The position numbers and the translations under genes are program-made. The notes below the pieces were generated by a model. That model did no database searches. It saw nothing but the letters and a program-made list of their open reading frames with translations, and was not told the DNA's origin. Positions 6,222 through 14,400 of a stretch of 15,551 nucleotides of DNA are shown here, piece by piece. Origin of the DNA: an uncultured Collinsella sp. (GTDB lineage: Bacteria; Actinomycetota; Coriobacteriia; Coriobacteriales; Coriobacteriaceae); the NCBI GenBank assembly GCA_902470905.1, contig CABRIC010000043.1, positions 1 through 15,551 of the forward strand, written 5' to 3'. Every line of letters starts with the position of its first letter. The stretch's first letter is position 1.

Positions 6222-7157
6222 TTATGCGTCCTTCATCTTGACGTCGAGGGCGTCGCGCAGACCGTCACCCAGCAGGGTGAAGGCGAGCACCGTCGAGAGA
6301 ATTGCCAGACCGGGCATGATCATCATCCAGGGAGCGGTCAGAAGATACTGCTGACCGTCCTGAATCATGGAGCCCCACGAAGGCGTAGGCGGAATAACGC
6401 CCATGCCGAGGAAGGACAGAGCGGACTCGGTCAGAATGGCGCCACCAATGTTCATGGTCGCGTAGACCACGATGGAGGCGACGGAGTTCGGGAAGATGTG
6501 ACGCACGACGATACGAGCATCAGATGCACCCATCGCGCGCGCTGCATCAACATAGTCGTTTTCCTTGACCGTCAAGATTGCAGAGCGGAAGACGCGCGCA
6601 ATCGAAGGCCAGCCAAGAATGCCGATGGCGATAAAGACGTTCTGAAGACCACGGCCGATAACGGCGATCATGGCGACAACGAACAGCACGTACGGGAACG
6701 CCAGGAAGATGTCCGCACAGCGCATGATGATCGTATCCCAAATGCCGCCGTAGAAACCGGCCAGGGCGCCCATGACCAGGCCGATCAATGTGGAGATGGC
6801 GGTGGCCATGATACCGACAGAAAGCGAAACGCGTGCACCGTAGATAACGCGGACGAGAATGTCGCGACCGAGGGCATCGGTGCCAAACGGGTGCTCGGCA
6901 CACGGAGCCAGTAGCGATGTCTCGGCCATGGTGGTCGAATCGGAAGCCGTCGGCGAACCGAGCCAGGGCTTAGCCCACAGATCTGCGGTCAGGGCAACCA
7001 CAACGACGATGATGATCCAGCAGACACCGATAACGGCGAGCTTGTTCTTACGAAGACGCTTAAAAGCGTCGCCCCACAGCGTGCGGGACTTGGCGGGAGC
7101 AGATGCGGCCTTGGTGGCGGTAGCCTGCTCCTGAGACTGAGAATCAGTTTCCTGCAT
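6222..7157 (-). CDS. oppC: Peptide ABC transporter permease, OppC/DppC family
   Basis: This is a 311-aa inner-membrane permease. A hydrophilic N-terminus rich in Ala, Gln and Thr (1-30) precedes the first membrane segment (about 40-60) and an extracytoplasmic loop containing the family hallmark HPFGTDALGRDIL. About five more membrane segments follow. The cytoplasmic coupling loop (EAA motif) reads ARAMGASDARIVVRHIFPN and should dock on OppD/OppF. The start ATG has GGGAGGT upstream and sits 14 bp after the oppB stop codon. Length and motifs fit a complete OppC/DppC subunit. Confidence 0.95.
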   Translation of the reverse strand: MQETDSQSQEQATATKAASAPAKSRTLWGDAFKRLRKNKLAVIGVCWIIIVVVVALTADLWAKPWLGSPTASDSTTMAETSLLAPCAEHPFGTDALGRDILVRVIYGARVSLSVGIMATAISTLIGLVMGALAGFYGGIWDTIIMRCADIFLAFPYVLFVVAMIAVIGRGLQNVFIAIGILGWPSIARVFRSAILTVKENDYVDAARAMGASDARIVVRHIFPNSVASIVVYATMNIGGAILTESALSFLGMGVIPPTPSWGSMIQDGQQYLLTAPWMMIMPGLAILSTVLAFTLLGDGLRDALDVKMKDA

Positions 7158-7171
7158 GAGACGTACCTCCC

Positions 7172-8209
7172 TTAGGCCTTATCCGACGGACCGCCAAGGC
7201 GGATGCGCGGGTCGAGGAATGCATAGCTAATGTCGACGAGCAGGTTGATCACCATGACGACGACGACGATGAGCGTAACGCCGCCCATAACGATGGGCCA
7301 GTCACGCATGCTAATGGCGCGATAGACCTCATAGCCAATGCCGGGCCAGTTAAAGACCGTCTCGGTCAGGATGGCGCCCGAAAGCATGCCGCCAAAGTCG
7401 ACACCAATATAGGTAACGACGGGGATGAGTGCATTCTTAAGCGCATGCTTGATGATGATCGCACGATTGGAGAGACCCTTGGCCTTTGCCGTACGAATGT
7501 AATCCTGGTTCATGACGTCAAGCAGCTGCGAGCGCATAATGCGGGCGGCATAAGCGGTCGAAACCGAAGCCAGCGTAATGGTCGGAAGCACATAGTGCAT
7601 CCAATCCTGATACTGAGAGCTGGAACCGCCGGCACCCGAGATCGGCATGGAGAATGCACCGCCCGTGGCGTCCTTGAGAATGACGCCAAAGAACAGCTGC
7701 AGCAACATACCGAGCCAGAAAGCCGGGACGGCAACGAGAATCGACGTGGTGAGCGTTACCAAAATATCCCAGAAGGAATAACGCTTAACCGCCGAAATGA
7801 TACCCGCACCGATACCCATGATTGCCTCGAGCACGATGGCGCACGCGGCGAGTTTGACCGTATACGGATACTTCTGGGCAAAGATTTCCGTAACCGGCAG
7901 CTTGCGCTGATACGAATTGCCCAGATCGCCATGAAGCAGGCCGTTCATGTAATACAAGTAACGGTCCACGAGCGACGTTTGAACGGGGTCGCCGTTCTCG
8001 TCAAGGATCGCGTTGCCGTCCTCGTCCGACTGGACCAGGTGATAGCGAACGCGAAGCTGAAGCTCCACCTCGGGGGACAGAGCCTTGTCTCCACCGATCA
8101 GCTTGATCGGATCTCCCGGCACGATATTCTGGAGGGCGAACAGAATCAGCGTAACGCCCAAAAACACCGGGATGAACTGAAGCACACGTTTAACGATGTA
8201 CTTACCCAT
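7172..8209 (-). CDS. oppB: Peptide ABC transporter permease, OppB/DppB family
   Basis: This 345-aa membrane permease forms the translocation channel together with OppC. It opens with the typical first membrane helix (YIVKRVLQFIPVFLGVTLILF) and the NIVPGDP motif. A moderately long periplasmic-side loop (about 45-100) follows, then the membrane core. The EAA coupling loop contains DYIRTAKAKGLSNRAIIIKH, and the C-terminus has the conserved ETVFNWPGIGYEVYRAI. The ATG is preceded by AGGGGAG at good spacing. It is the first gene of the tight oppB-C-D-F block and is separated from the binding protein gene by 156 bp holding a stem-loop and a possible promoter. Confidence 0.95.
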   Translation of the reverse strand: MGKYIVKRVLQFIPVFLGVTLILFALQNIVPGDPIKLIGGDKALSPEVELQLRVRYHLVQSDEDGNAILDENGDPVQTSLVDRYLYYMNGLLHGDLGNSYQRKLPVTEIFAQKYPYTVKLAACAIVLEAIMGIGAGIISAVKRYSFWDILVTLTTSILVAVPAFWLGMLLQLFFGVILKDATGGAFSMPISGAGGSSSQYQDWMHYVLPTITLASVSTAYAARIMRSQLLDVMNQDYIRTAKAKGLSNRAIIIKHALKNALIPVVTYIGVDFGGMLSGAILTETVFNWPGIGYEVYRAISMRDWPIVMGGVTLIVVVVMVINLLVDISYAFLDPRIRLGGPSDKA

Positions 8210-8240
8210 ACCACTCCCCTATCTAGGGATTAACCTAAAT

Positions 8241-8268
8241 GGGATGCCGATCGCCAGACCGGCATCCC
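8241..8268 (-). terminator. Stem-loop between oppA and oppB, weak terminator or attenuator
   Basis: A perfect 9-bp stem GGGATGCCG/CGGCATCCC encloses a 10-nt loop. On the minus strand it is followed only by ATTTAGG, not a real T tract, so full termination is unlikely. Its place after a binding-protein gene and before the permeases fits a processing, stabilising or partial-termination element that keeps OppA mRNA in excess. Confidence 0.6.
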
Positions 8269-8332
8269 AAAATTACCATCAGCCAGTTTACCCCAGGTTA
8301 GGGAGAACTGTATGTTTCCCATGAGGTCTACG

Positions 8333-8361
8333 TAAATACTTGACCCTCACGGAAGCTGCAA
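8333..8361 (-). promoter_or_regulatory. Possible internal promoter for oppBCDF
   Basis: On the minus strand TTGCAG (8356-8361), a 17-bp spacer and TATTTA (8333-8338) lie just after the oppA stop codon. The -35 box is good and the -10 box moderate. If real, it would give the permease genes transcription independent of oppA, although the stem-loop at 8241-8268 would then lie in its leader. Confidence 0.35.
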
Positions 8362-8365
8362 ACTC

Positions 8366-10042
8366 TTAGGCGAGCTCAGCGGTACCCAGATCGGCATGCT
8401 TCTGCGGATCGACATAGAGGTGCTTGATGCGATCGGAGCCGACGATGGTGTGCGTGTAGAACATCACCGGGATGACCGGGCAGTCGGCAGCGACCATTGC
8501 GTCGGCCTCCTGCATCTTAGCGACGCGCTCCTCGTCGTCAACAATAGTACGAGCCTCGTCGACCTTGGCGTCGAACTCGGGATTGTTGTAACCGGAGCGG
8601 TTGTCGCCACCGAGGGAGTCGGAGTGGAACAGCGGATACAGGAAGTTGTCCATGATCGGGTAGTCGGCAATCCAACCCAGACGACCGAACTGATAGTTAA
8701 AGTTCTGATACTGCTCGAGCAGGGCAGACCACTCAGGGGTATCGGAGACAGCGGTAACGCCAACCTTGGCGAGGTCGCCGATGATGGACTCCATGATCTC
8801 CTTGTGACCGCCGTCCTGGTTGTAGGAAAGGGTCACACTAATGCCACGATCCCCGTTAGCGCCAGCGGGAGCGACCTTGTCGAGGTACTCGTTAGCCTTG
8901 TCGACATCGTAGGCGCAGAACTCCCATGCGCCCTCCTTGTAGCCATCGATGCCCGGAGGAACAATGCCGTCGGCAGGGGTACGGGTACCCTTGAAGATGG
9001 TCTTGCAGATGGCCTCACGGTTGATGGCCAGGGAGATGCCCCTACGCAGGTCGGCGTTGTTGAACGGCTCGGCCGTGGTGTTGCAGGTCAGATAGTACGT
9101 GGAAGGCTCGGCGCCGAGCAGCATGCGCTCGCCGTCACCCATGGTGTAGCCGTCCTTGGACACGCCGCGATCCTTCTTGGCGGCGTCGATCTGAGCGACG
9201 GGAACGTCGCAGACATCGAGGTTACCGGCCTGGAACTCCTTGTAGGCGGTCTCCATGTCCTTGATGACCTGGAAGTGGATGCCATCGATCTTGGCCTTGT
9301 CGCCATAGTAATCGTCGAACTTCTTGACGTTGATCTCCTGGCCATCCTCCCACTTGCCGTCCATCATGAACGGGCCGTTACCGACCGGGGCGAGGTAGAA
9401 GCTCTTGACATCGGACTCGGCGCACTCGGGAACCGGGGCCAGAGCCGGGTGAGAGGCGACGAAGGGGAAGTCGGCGTAAGCGGAAGCCAGCTTGACGACG
9501 AGGGTCTCATCGTCGGGGCAGGTAACACCGCTGAGCTCGGTAGCGTTACCGGCAAGCAGATCGTCATAGCCCTCGACCATGGAAAGGTGATAGGAGACCT
9601 CGGAAGGGCCGTACTCGGTAGCGACAGCCGACTTGGTGTTGACCAGACGCTCCCAACCGAGCTTGAAGGACTTGGAGGTAACGTCGTCACCGTTGTGGAA
9701 CTTGGCCTTCTTGATCTTGAAGGTGAACTCGGTGGCGTCGTCGTTGGCCTCGAAGGACTCGCAAGCCAGCGGAACGATCTCGCCCTTCTCGGCGTCATAA
9801 GAGGTCAGAGCATCAAAGAGCTGGTACTCGACCTGAGTGCCCTGGTCCTCCTGGACATTGTAGGGGTCGATGCAGACCGGGTTGTTGATGTAGAAGTTCA
9901 GCTTCGAACCGGACTCAGAACCGGAAGCGTCGCCGCCCTTCTTGCCGCATGCGGCAAGAAAAGCCATGGAGCTCGCAGCAAGGGTACCGCCGACAAAGGC
10001 GCGACGACCCATAACGGGCTGGTGGAACATAGAATCAGCCAT
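8366..10042 (-). CDS. oppA: Peptide-binding lipoprotein, solute-binding family 5
   Basis: This 558-aa extracytoplasmic substrate-binding protein should capture peptides and hand them to OppBC. The N-terminus has a twin-arginine motif (GRRAFVGG, Arg13-Arg14), a short hydrophobic stretch and a lipobox LAAC with Cys32, followed by a Gly/Ser-rich linker. That pattern indicates Tat export and lipid anchoring. The SBP_bac_5 fold covers roughly 75-470, with typical stretches such as the KFHNGDDVTSKSF region and a C-terminal domain ending near residue 540. I chose the ATG at 10042 because AAGGAGG lies 5 bp upstream and the signal peptide starts there. The 10090 ORF start adds 16 unsupported residues. 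A promoter candidate lies at 10142-10170. The ligand could also be dipeptides, since OppA and DppA are hard to tell apart. Confidence 0.93.
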   Translation of the reverse strand: MADSMFHQPVMGRRAFVGGTLAASSMAFLAACGKKGGDASGSESGSKLNFYINNPVCIDPYNVQEDQGTQVEYQLFDALTSYDAEKGEIVPLACESFEANDDATEFTFKIKKAKFHNGDDVTSKSFKLGWERLVNTKSAVATEYGPSEVSYHLSMVEGYDDLLAGNATELSGVTCPDDETLVVKLASAYADFPFVASHPALAPVPECAESDVKSFYLAPVGNGPFMMDGKWEDGQEINVKKFDDYYGDKAKIDGIHFQVIKDMETAYKEFQAGNLDVCDVPVAQIDAAKKDRGVSKDGYTMGDGERMLLGAEPSTYYLTCNTTAEPFNNADLRRGISLAINREAICKTIFKGTRTPADGIVPPGIDGYKEGAWEFCAYDVDKANEYLDKVAPAGANGDRGISVTLSYNQDGGHKEIMESIIGDLAKVGVTAVSDTPEWSALLEQYQNFNYQFGRLGWIADYPIMDNFLYPLFHSDSLGGDNRSGYNNPEFDAKVDEARTIVDDEERVAKMQEADAMVAADCPVIPVMFYTHTIVGSDRIKHLYVDPQKHADLGTAELA

Positions 10043-10141
10043 GCCATCCTCCTTATGAGATAGGACAAAGAAATGTTCAGTCGGACACATGTCGAGACAA
10101 TCCGATCCGAACCATCAAAACGCCGCCCGTTGCTATGGCTG

Positions 10142-10170
10142 GTTATGCACAACGAACCAACGTTTCTCAA
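10142..10170 (-). promoter_or_regulatory. Likely promoter of oppA
   Basis: On the minus strand TTGAGA (10165-10170), a 17-bp spacer and CATAAC (10142-10147) lie about 100 bp before the oppA start. The -10 box overlaps one copy of the repeated octamer GTGCATAA (10143-10150). A second copy lies 42 bp upstream at 10185-10192. Confidence 0.45.
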
Positions 10171-10283
10171 TACAGTAGCGCATTTTATGCACGATTTGGG
10201 GCTAATTCCGGTCAACGGTCGAGAATTTCTTTAGTTGGGCGAAGTATGTGGGGATATTTTGGCTCTGTTACAAATATGTAAAC

Positions 10284-10313
10284 AAAAAGGGTCCCGCACT
10301 TGCGGAACCCTTT
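10284..10313 (-). terminator. Intrinsic terminator after secG
   Basis: On the minus strand a 12-bp stem (AAAGGGTTCCGC with GCGGGACCCTTT) with one G-U pair and a 4-nt loop AAGT ends in a T tract (10284-10288). The G-U pair is a C-A mismatch on the other strand, so the structure favours the minus direction. It separates secG from oppA. Confidence 0.88.
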
Positions 10314-10336
10314 TCAAGTATTTATGTGGCTCGTGC

Positions 10337-10591
10337 TTAGTAGCCGACGATACCCTGCGGGAAGAAGAACATGCACAGGACGACACACACGGCAAAAACG
10401 ACGGCCATAATTACCGTCAGGCGATCGAGGTTCTGCTCCATGACGCCCGTGGCAGAGCTGGAGTTATACAGCGAGCTAGCGATCATATCCGAAACGCCGG
10501 TGCCCTTACCAGAGTGCATCAGGACGAGAATCGTCAGCGCCACGGCAGAGACAGCCCAAACGACAAACAGAAGAATCTGAAACGGACCCAT
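10337..10591 (-). CDS. secG: Preprotein translocase subunit SecG
   Basis: This 84-aa membrane protein is the small accessory subunit of the SecYEG channel. It has two hydrophobic segments (about 5-24 and 58-78) joined by a Gly/Ser-rich loop. The motif VLMHSGKGTGVSDMIAS resembles the conserved SecG stretch in which a membrane helix is followed by LxQxGKGxG. The ATG is preceded by AAGGAGC. It lies after the glycolytic genes, as in several Actinobacteria where secG follows gap-pgk-tpiA. Terminators on both sides (10689-10721 and 10284-10313) make it a separate transcription unit, but I see no convincing promoter in 10592-10688. Confidence 0.93.
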   Translation of the reverse strand: MGPFQILLFVVWAVSAVALTILVLMHSGKGTGVSDMIASSLYNSSSATGVMEQNLDRLTVIMAVVFAVCVVLCMFFFPQGIVGY

Positions 10592-10688
10592 AGATAAGCT
10601 CCTTAATAGAACAATTCAAACTCCAGTACTGTACCACAACCCCCAGCACTCCCCCATCAGCCATTTGGTGACGAGGTAGAAATAGCGC

Positions 10689-10721
10689 AAAAAAAGAGGG
10701 TTGTCCGGTTGTGGACAACCC
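10689..10721 (-). terminator. Intrinsic terminator after gpmI
   Basis: On the minus strand GGGTTGTCC and GGACAACCC form a perfect 9-bp stem with a 6-nt loop, followed by TCTTTTTTT. It lies 30 bp after the gpmI stop codon and closes the pgk-tpiA-gpmI operon. Confidence 0.92.
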
Positions 10722-10750
10722 CCTTACTAGAAAACGGTATTTGTTTTCTA

Positions 10751-12304
10751 TTAGGCCTCGGTGGCGAGTACGCGACCCGTCATCTCGGCGGAAGGCTCAA
10801 TACCAGCCATGGTGAGCATGGTCGGAGCGATATCGGAAAGACGGCCGTCCTCGATACCGGTGAGCTGTGCCTTCTCATCAACGATGATGAACGGCACGCG
10901 GTTGGTGGTGTGAGCCGTGAACGGATGCTTGGAACCGTCGGAAGCAACGTCAAACATGTGATCGGCGTTGCCGTGATCGGCGGTAATCAGCGCAAAGCCG
11001 CCCTTAGCGAGAATCGCCGGGACAACCTTGGACAGGGCATCGTCAACAGCCTCGACGGCCTTAACGGCAGCGTCGAAGACACCGGTGTGACCAACCATGT
11101 CGCAGTTTGCGAAGTTCACGATGTAGAAATCAGCGCGATCCTCGTTGATGGCGGCGACAAGCTTCTCGGTAACCTCGGGAGCGCTCATCTCAGGTTGCAG
11201 GTCGTAGGTAGCGACCTTGGGAGAAGCGACGAGCACGCGCTCCTCGCCCTCCTTGGGCTCCTCGATGCCGCCGTTGAGGAAGAACGTCACGTGGGCGTAC
11301 TTCTCGGTCTCGGCGGTGTGCAGCTGCTTCAGGCCATTGGCGGCGATAACGTCGGCCAGAACGTTCTCGGGGAACGTCTTGGGGAAGGCGACCTCGACGT
11401 CAAACGTCGGGTCGTACTCGGTCATCGTCACAAAGTGCGAAAGCTTGATCTGCTCGCGCTCAAAGCCGTCGAACTCCTTGTCCGTGAACACGCGAGTCAT
11501 CTGACGAGCGCGGTCGGGACGGAAGTTGAAGAAGATGGCCGCGTCGCCCTCGTGGATGCCCTCGTTGTGGGCAGCGAAGGGCTCGACGAACTCGTCGCCG
11601 CGCGGATCCTTCTCGTAGTAGGCCTTGATACCGGCAACAGGGTCGGTATCGGCATCGGATGCGTTGACCATGACATCGTAGGCGCGCTGGATGCGCTCCC
11701 AACGGTTGTCGCGGTCCATGGCCCAATAACGGCCCGAGACGGTGGCAACGCGAGCGTCGCAACCGGTCTCCTCGGAGATCTTAGCCAGGAAGGCGCAGAA
11801 CTCACTCATGTAACCGGCACCGGACTGCGGGTCAACGTCGCGACCATCCATGAAGGCGTGGACGCGAACGGTCTTGACACCGTGCTCGGCAGCCATCTTG
11901 ACCAGAGCCTCGACGTGGCTCATATGAGAATGAACACCGCCAGGGCTCATAAGGCCCATGAGGTGGAGAGTCTTGCCGTCAGCCTTGACGTCGTCCATAG
12001 CCTTGACGAAGACCTCGTTCTTGGCGATGGAGCCGTCCTTGATGGCATTGTTGATGCGCGAAAGCTCCTGGAACACGATGCGGCCGGCACCGATGTTGAG
12101 GTGACCCACCTCGGAGTTGCCCATCTGACCGTCGGGAAGACCCACGTCCTCGCCCGAAGCGCCGAGCGTGGTGTGGGGGTACTTCTCGTACAGGCTATCG
12201 AGGAAGGGCGTCTTAGCAGCGGCGACGGCGTTCTCGCCATCGGCCGGAGCCAGGCCGCAACCATCCATGATGATCAGGAGTGCAGGAAGATGACGCTGTG
12301 CCAT
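10751..12304 (-). CDS. gpmI: Cofactor-independent phosphoglycerate mutase (iPGM)
   Basis: This 517-aa enzyme interconverts 3-phosphoglycerate and 2-phosphoglycerate using two Mn ions. It belongs to the alkaline phosphatase superfamily and is unrelated to the cofactor-dependent type. The N-terminal MDGCG holds a metal ligand (Asp14), and MGNSEVGH holds the phosphorylated Ser64. The C-terminal half contains ITADHGNADHM with further metal ligands. Length matches the family. The ATG lies 5 bp after the tpiA stop codon, with TAGGA as a weak ribosome binding site inside that junction, which suggests coupling. It is the last gene of the glycolytic operon. No enolase gene follows in this window. Confidence 0.96.
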   Translation of the reverse strand: MAQRHLPALLIIMDGCGLAPADGENAVAAAKTPFLDSLYEKYPHTTLGASGEDVGLPDGQMGNSEVGHLNIGAGRIVFQELSRINNAIKDGSIAKNEVFVKAMDDVKADGKTLHLMGLMSPGGVHSHMSHVEALVKMAAEHGVKTVRVHAFMDGRDVDPQSGAGYMSEFCAFLAKISEETGCDARVATVSGRYWAMDRDNRWERIQRAYDVMVNASDADTDPVAGIKAYYEKDPRGDEFVEPFAAHNEGIHEGDAAIFFNFRPDRARQMTRVFTDKEFDGFEREQIKLSHFVTMTEYDPTFDVEVAFPKTFPENVLADVIAANGLKQLHTAETEKYAHVTFFLNGGIEEPKEGEERVLVASPKVATYDLQPEMSAPEVTEKLVAAINEDRADFYIVNFANCDMVGHTGVFDAAVKAVEAVDDALSKVVPAILAKGGFALITADHGNADHMFDVASDGSKHPFTAHTTNRVPFIIVDEKAQLTGIEDGRLSDIAPTMLTMAGIEPSAEMTGRVLATEA

Positions 12305-12309
12305 ATGTC

Positions 12310-13077
12310 CTACTCGCCTGCCTTGACGACCATAGAGGCGAAGTCGGCAGCCTTGAGCGAAGCGCCGCCCACGAGGGCGCCGTCGACGTCGAGCTTGGCG
12401 ACGAGCTCGGCGATGTTGCCGGGCTTGGCAGAGCCACCATAGAGAACGCGGATGCCGTCGGCGAGCTCCTCACCGAACATCTCCTTGAGGGTCTCACGGA
12501 TAGCGCCGCAGACCTCCTGAGCGTCCTCGGCGGTAGCGGTCTTGCCGGTGCCGATGGCCCAGATGGGCTCGTAGGCGACGACGACCTGCTTGGGGCAAGT
12601 GATCTCGAGACCCTCGAGACCAGCCTTGACCTGGTTCACGACGTGCTCGACATAGGTGCCGGCCTCGCGGACCTCAAGGGACTCGCCGCAGCAGAAGACA
12701 GGAACAAGACCGGCGGCAACGAGGGCCTTGGCCTTCTTGTTCTGATCCTCGTCGGTCTCGTGGAAGTAATCACGACGCTCGGAGTGACCGATGATGCAGT
12801 AGGTGCAGCCAGCGGACTTGAGCATGTCGCAAGAAGACTCACCGGTGAAGGCACCCTTGGCCTCCCAGTACACGTTCTGTGCACCGAGGGCGATGGGGGC
12901 AGCCTGAATACGGTCATGAACCGTGGTGATGTCGATGGTCGGAGGGCAGACGAGCACCTCGACGCCAGCCGGAACCTCGGGCAGAGCCTGAGCCAGCTCG
13001 TCGGCGAGCTTGGCGGCCTCGGCTACGTCGTTGTTCATCTTCCAGTTACCAGCGATAAGAAGGGTGCGATTAGGCAT
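12310..13077 (-). CDS. tpiA: Triosephosphate isomerase
   Basis: This 255-aa TIM-barrel enzyme interconverts dihydroxyacetone phosphate and glyceraldehyde 3-phosphate. The active site is complete: Asn11 and Lys13 in GNWKMN, His98 in IIGHSERR, and Glu170 in AYEPIWAIGTGK (loop 6 is the flexible lid). The phosphate-binding VLYGGSAKPGN and GALVGGASL motifs are present. I chose the ATG at 13077 because the family sequence starts there (MPNRTLLIAGNWK) and GGAGG lies 9 bp upstream. The longer ORF to 13140 runs back into pgk. The start overlaps the end of pgk by 8 bp, consistent with coupled translation. Confidence 0.97.
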   Translation of the reverse strand: MPNRTLLIAGNWKMNNDVAEAAKLADELAQALPEVPAGVEVLVCPPTIDITTVHDRIQAAPIALGAQNVYWEAKGAFTGESSCDMLKSAGCTYCIIGHSERRDYFHETDEDQNKKAKALVAAGLVPVFCCGESLEVREAGTYVEHVVNQVKAGLEGLEITCPKQVVVAYEPIWAIGTGKTATAEDAQEVCGAIRETLKEMFGEELADGIRVLYGGSAKPGNIAELVAKLDVDGALVGGASLKAADFASMVVKAGE

Positions 13078-14260
13078 CGAGAAGCGCCTCCACTCCGGGC
13101 AGGGCCTTACCCTCGACGAGCTCCATGGAAGCGCCACCACCGGTAGAGATCCAGCTCATCTTGTCGGCCAGGTTGAACTTGTTGACGGCTGCGACAGAGT
13201 CGCCACCACCGATGATCGAGGTGCAATCAGCCTCGGCGACAGCCTCGGCGATAGCCTGGGTGCCGTGAGCGAAGTTATCGAACTCGAAGACGCCCATGGG
13301 GCCATTCCAGAACACAGTCTTGGCACCCTTGACAGCCTCGGCGTAGAGCTCCTCGGTCTTGGGGCCGATGTCCATACCCTCACGGTCGTCGGGGATAGCG
13401 TCGGAAGCGACAACCTCGGGGACAGCATCCTCGCCAAAGTGATCAGCAACGCGGTTGTCGATGGGGAGCAGGATCTTGACGCCCTTCTCCTCGGCCTTCT
13501 TGAGCATCTCACCGGCGCGCTCGACCCAGTCCTCTTCCTTGAGGGACTGACCGACGGACAGGCCCTGAGCCAGGAAGAAGGTGTAGGCCATGCCGCCACC
13601 GATGATCAGGGTATCAGCGGAGTCGATGAGGTGATCGAGAACGCCGATCTTGGAGGAAACCTTGGAACCGCCGACGATGGCGACGAAGGGGCGCTCGGGC
13701 TCGGCGAAGATGCCGGTCAGCGTGTCGACCTCCTTCTCGAGCAGGAAGCCGGCGACGGCAGGCAGGTAAGCGGCGGGGCCCACGACGGAACCCTGGGCGC
13801 GGTGTGCGGTGCCGAAGGCATCGAGAACGAAGACGTCACCATAGGAAGCGAGCTTCTTGGCGATCTCGGGATCGTTCTTCTTCTCACGCTTGTCGAAACG
13901 GACGTTCTCGAGAACGAGGACCTTGCCCGGCTCGACGGCGGCGACAGCCTCAGCAGCCTTCTCGCCGTAGGTGTCGGCGACAAAGGCAACGTCGAGACCA
14001 GAGAGCTCAGCGAGCTTCTTAGCGACAGGCTCAAGGGAGAGCTCAGGCTGGAAGCCGGTACCCTCGGGACGGCCGAGGTGGCTCATGAGGATGACGCGAG
14101 CGTTGTGCTCAACGAGGTAGTTGATGGTGGGCAGGGCAGCCTTGATACGGGTGGTGTCGCCAACGACGCCATCCTTGATAGGCACGTTGAAGTCAACGCG
14201 GACGAGAACGCGCTTGCCGTCGACATCGATGTCGCGGACGGTCTTCTTGGTAAAGGCCAT
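13070..14260 (-). CDS. pgk: Phosphoglycerate kinase
   Basis: This 396-aa cytoplasmic enzyme transfers phosphate from 1,3-bisphosphoglycerate to ADP. The N-terminal domain has RVDFNVPI and the substrate-binding ILMSHLGRPEG. The C-terminal nucleotide-binding domain shows VGGSKVSSKIGVLDHL, FWNGPMGVFE and the GGGDSVAAV and STGGGASMELVEG motifs. The length is typical. The ATG at 14260 is preceded by GAAAGGTAG. The earlier in-frame ATG at 14296 lies in the loop of a leader hairpin and is unlikely. A terminator (14317-14363) separates it from gap, and a stem-loop (14284-14306) lies in its leader, so its expression may differ from that of gap. Confidence 0.97.
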   Translation of the reverse strand: MAFTKKTVRDIDVDGKRVLVRVDFNVPIKDGVVGDTTRIKAALPTINYLVEHNARVILMSHLGRPEGTGFQPELSLEPVAKKLAELSGLDVAFVADTYGEKAAEAVAAVEPGKVLVLENVRFDKREKKNDPEIAKKLASYGDVFVLDAFGTAHRAQGSVVGPAAYLPAVAGFLLEKEVDTLTGIFAEPERPFVAIVGGSKVSSKIGVLDHLIDSADTLIIGGGMAYTFFLAQGLSVGQSLKEEDWVERAGEMLKKAEEKGVKILLPIDNRVADHFGEDAVPEVVASDAIPDDREGMDIGPKTEELYAEAVKGAKTVFWNGPMGVFEFDNFAHGTQAIAEAVAEADCTSIIGGGDSVAAVNKFNLADKMSWISTGGGASMELVEGKALPGVEALLDA

Positions 14261-14283
14261 GTTTGCTTCTACCTTTCGTACGT

Positions 14284-14306
14284 GTCTGCCTCCCATTACG
14301 GCAGAC
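14284..14306 (-). promoter_or_regulatory. Stem-loop in the pgk leader
   Basis: A perfect 7-bp stem GTCTGCC/GGCAGAC with a 9-nt loop lies between the gap terminator and the pgk ribosome binding site. It has no T tract, so it is not a terminator. It could protect the 5' end of a processed pgk-tpiA-gpmI transcript or modulate translation. Confidence 0.5.
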
Positions 14307-14316
14307 GATTTCCTAT

Positions 14317-14363
14317 AAAAAGGGCGCGACCCTAGGGTGTAAGCCCTATGAGGCCGCGCCCTT
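14317..14363 (-). terminator. Intrinsic terminator between gap and pgk
   Basis: On the minus strand AAGGGCGCGGCC pairs with GGTCGCGCCCTT (one G-U pair). A smaller inner stem AGGG/CCCT lies within the loop, and a TTTTTATA tract follows. It lies about 37 bp after the gap stop codon. Because little room is left for a pgk promoter, some read-through probably feeds pgk-tpiA-gpmI. Confidence 0.88.
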
Positions 14364-14400
14364 CTTTAGACGCTCAACGAGCTATTCGCTAAAAGCTAAA

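Noticed and set aside
4360..6354. A 664-codon open frame on the plus strand across oppF and oppD
   Set aside because: It lies antisense to two clear ATPase genes and has no family motif. High-GC codon use leaves few stops on the opposite strand, which explains it and the similar long antisense frames at 8396-10063, 10709-12442, 13010-14335 and 14263-15474.
10043..10090. Longer start for the peptide-binding protein
   Set aside because: The extra residues precede the signal peptide, and the AAGGAGG site serves the ATG at 10042.
13078..13140. Longer start for triosephosphate isomerase
   Set aside because: It runs back into the pgk coding region and adds residues not found in the family.
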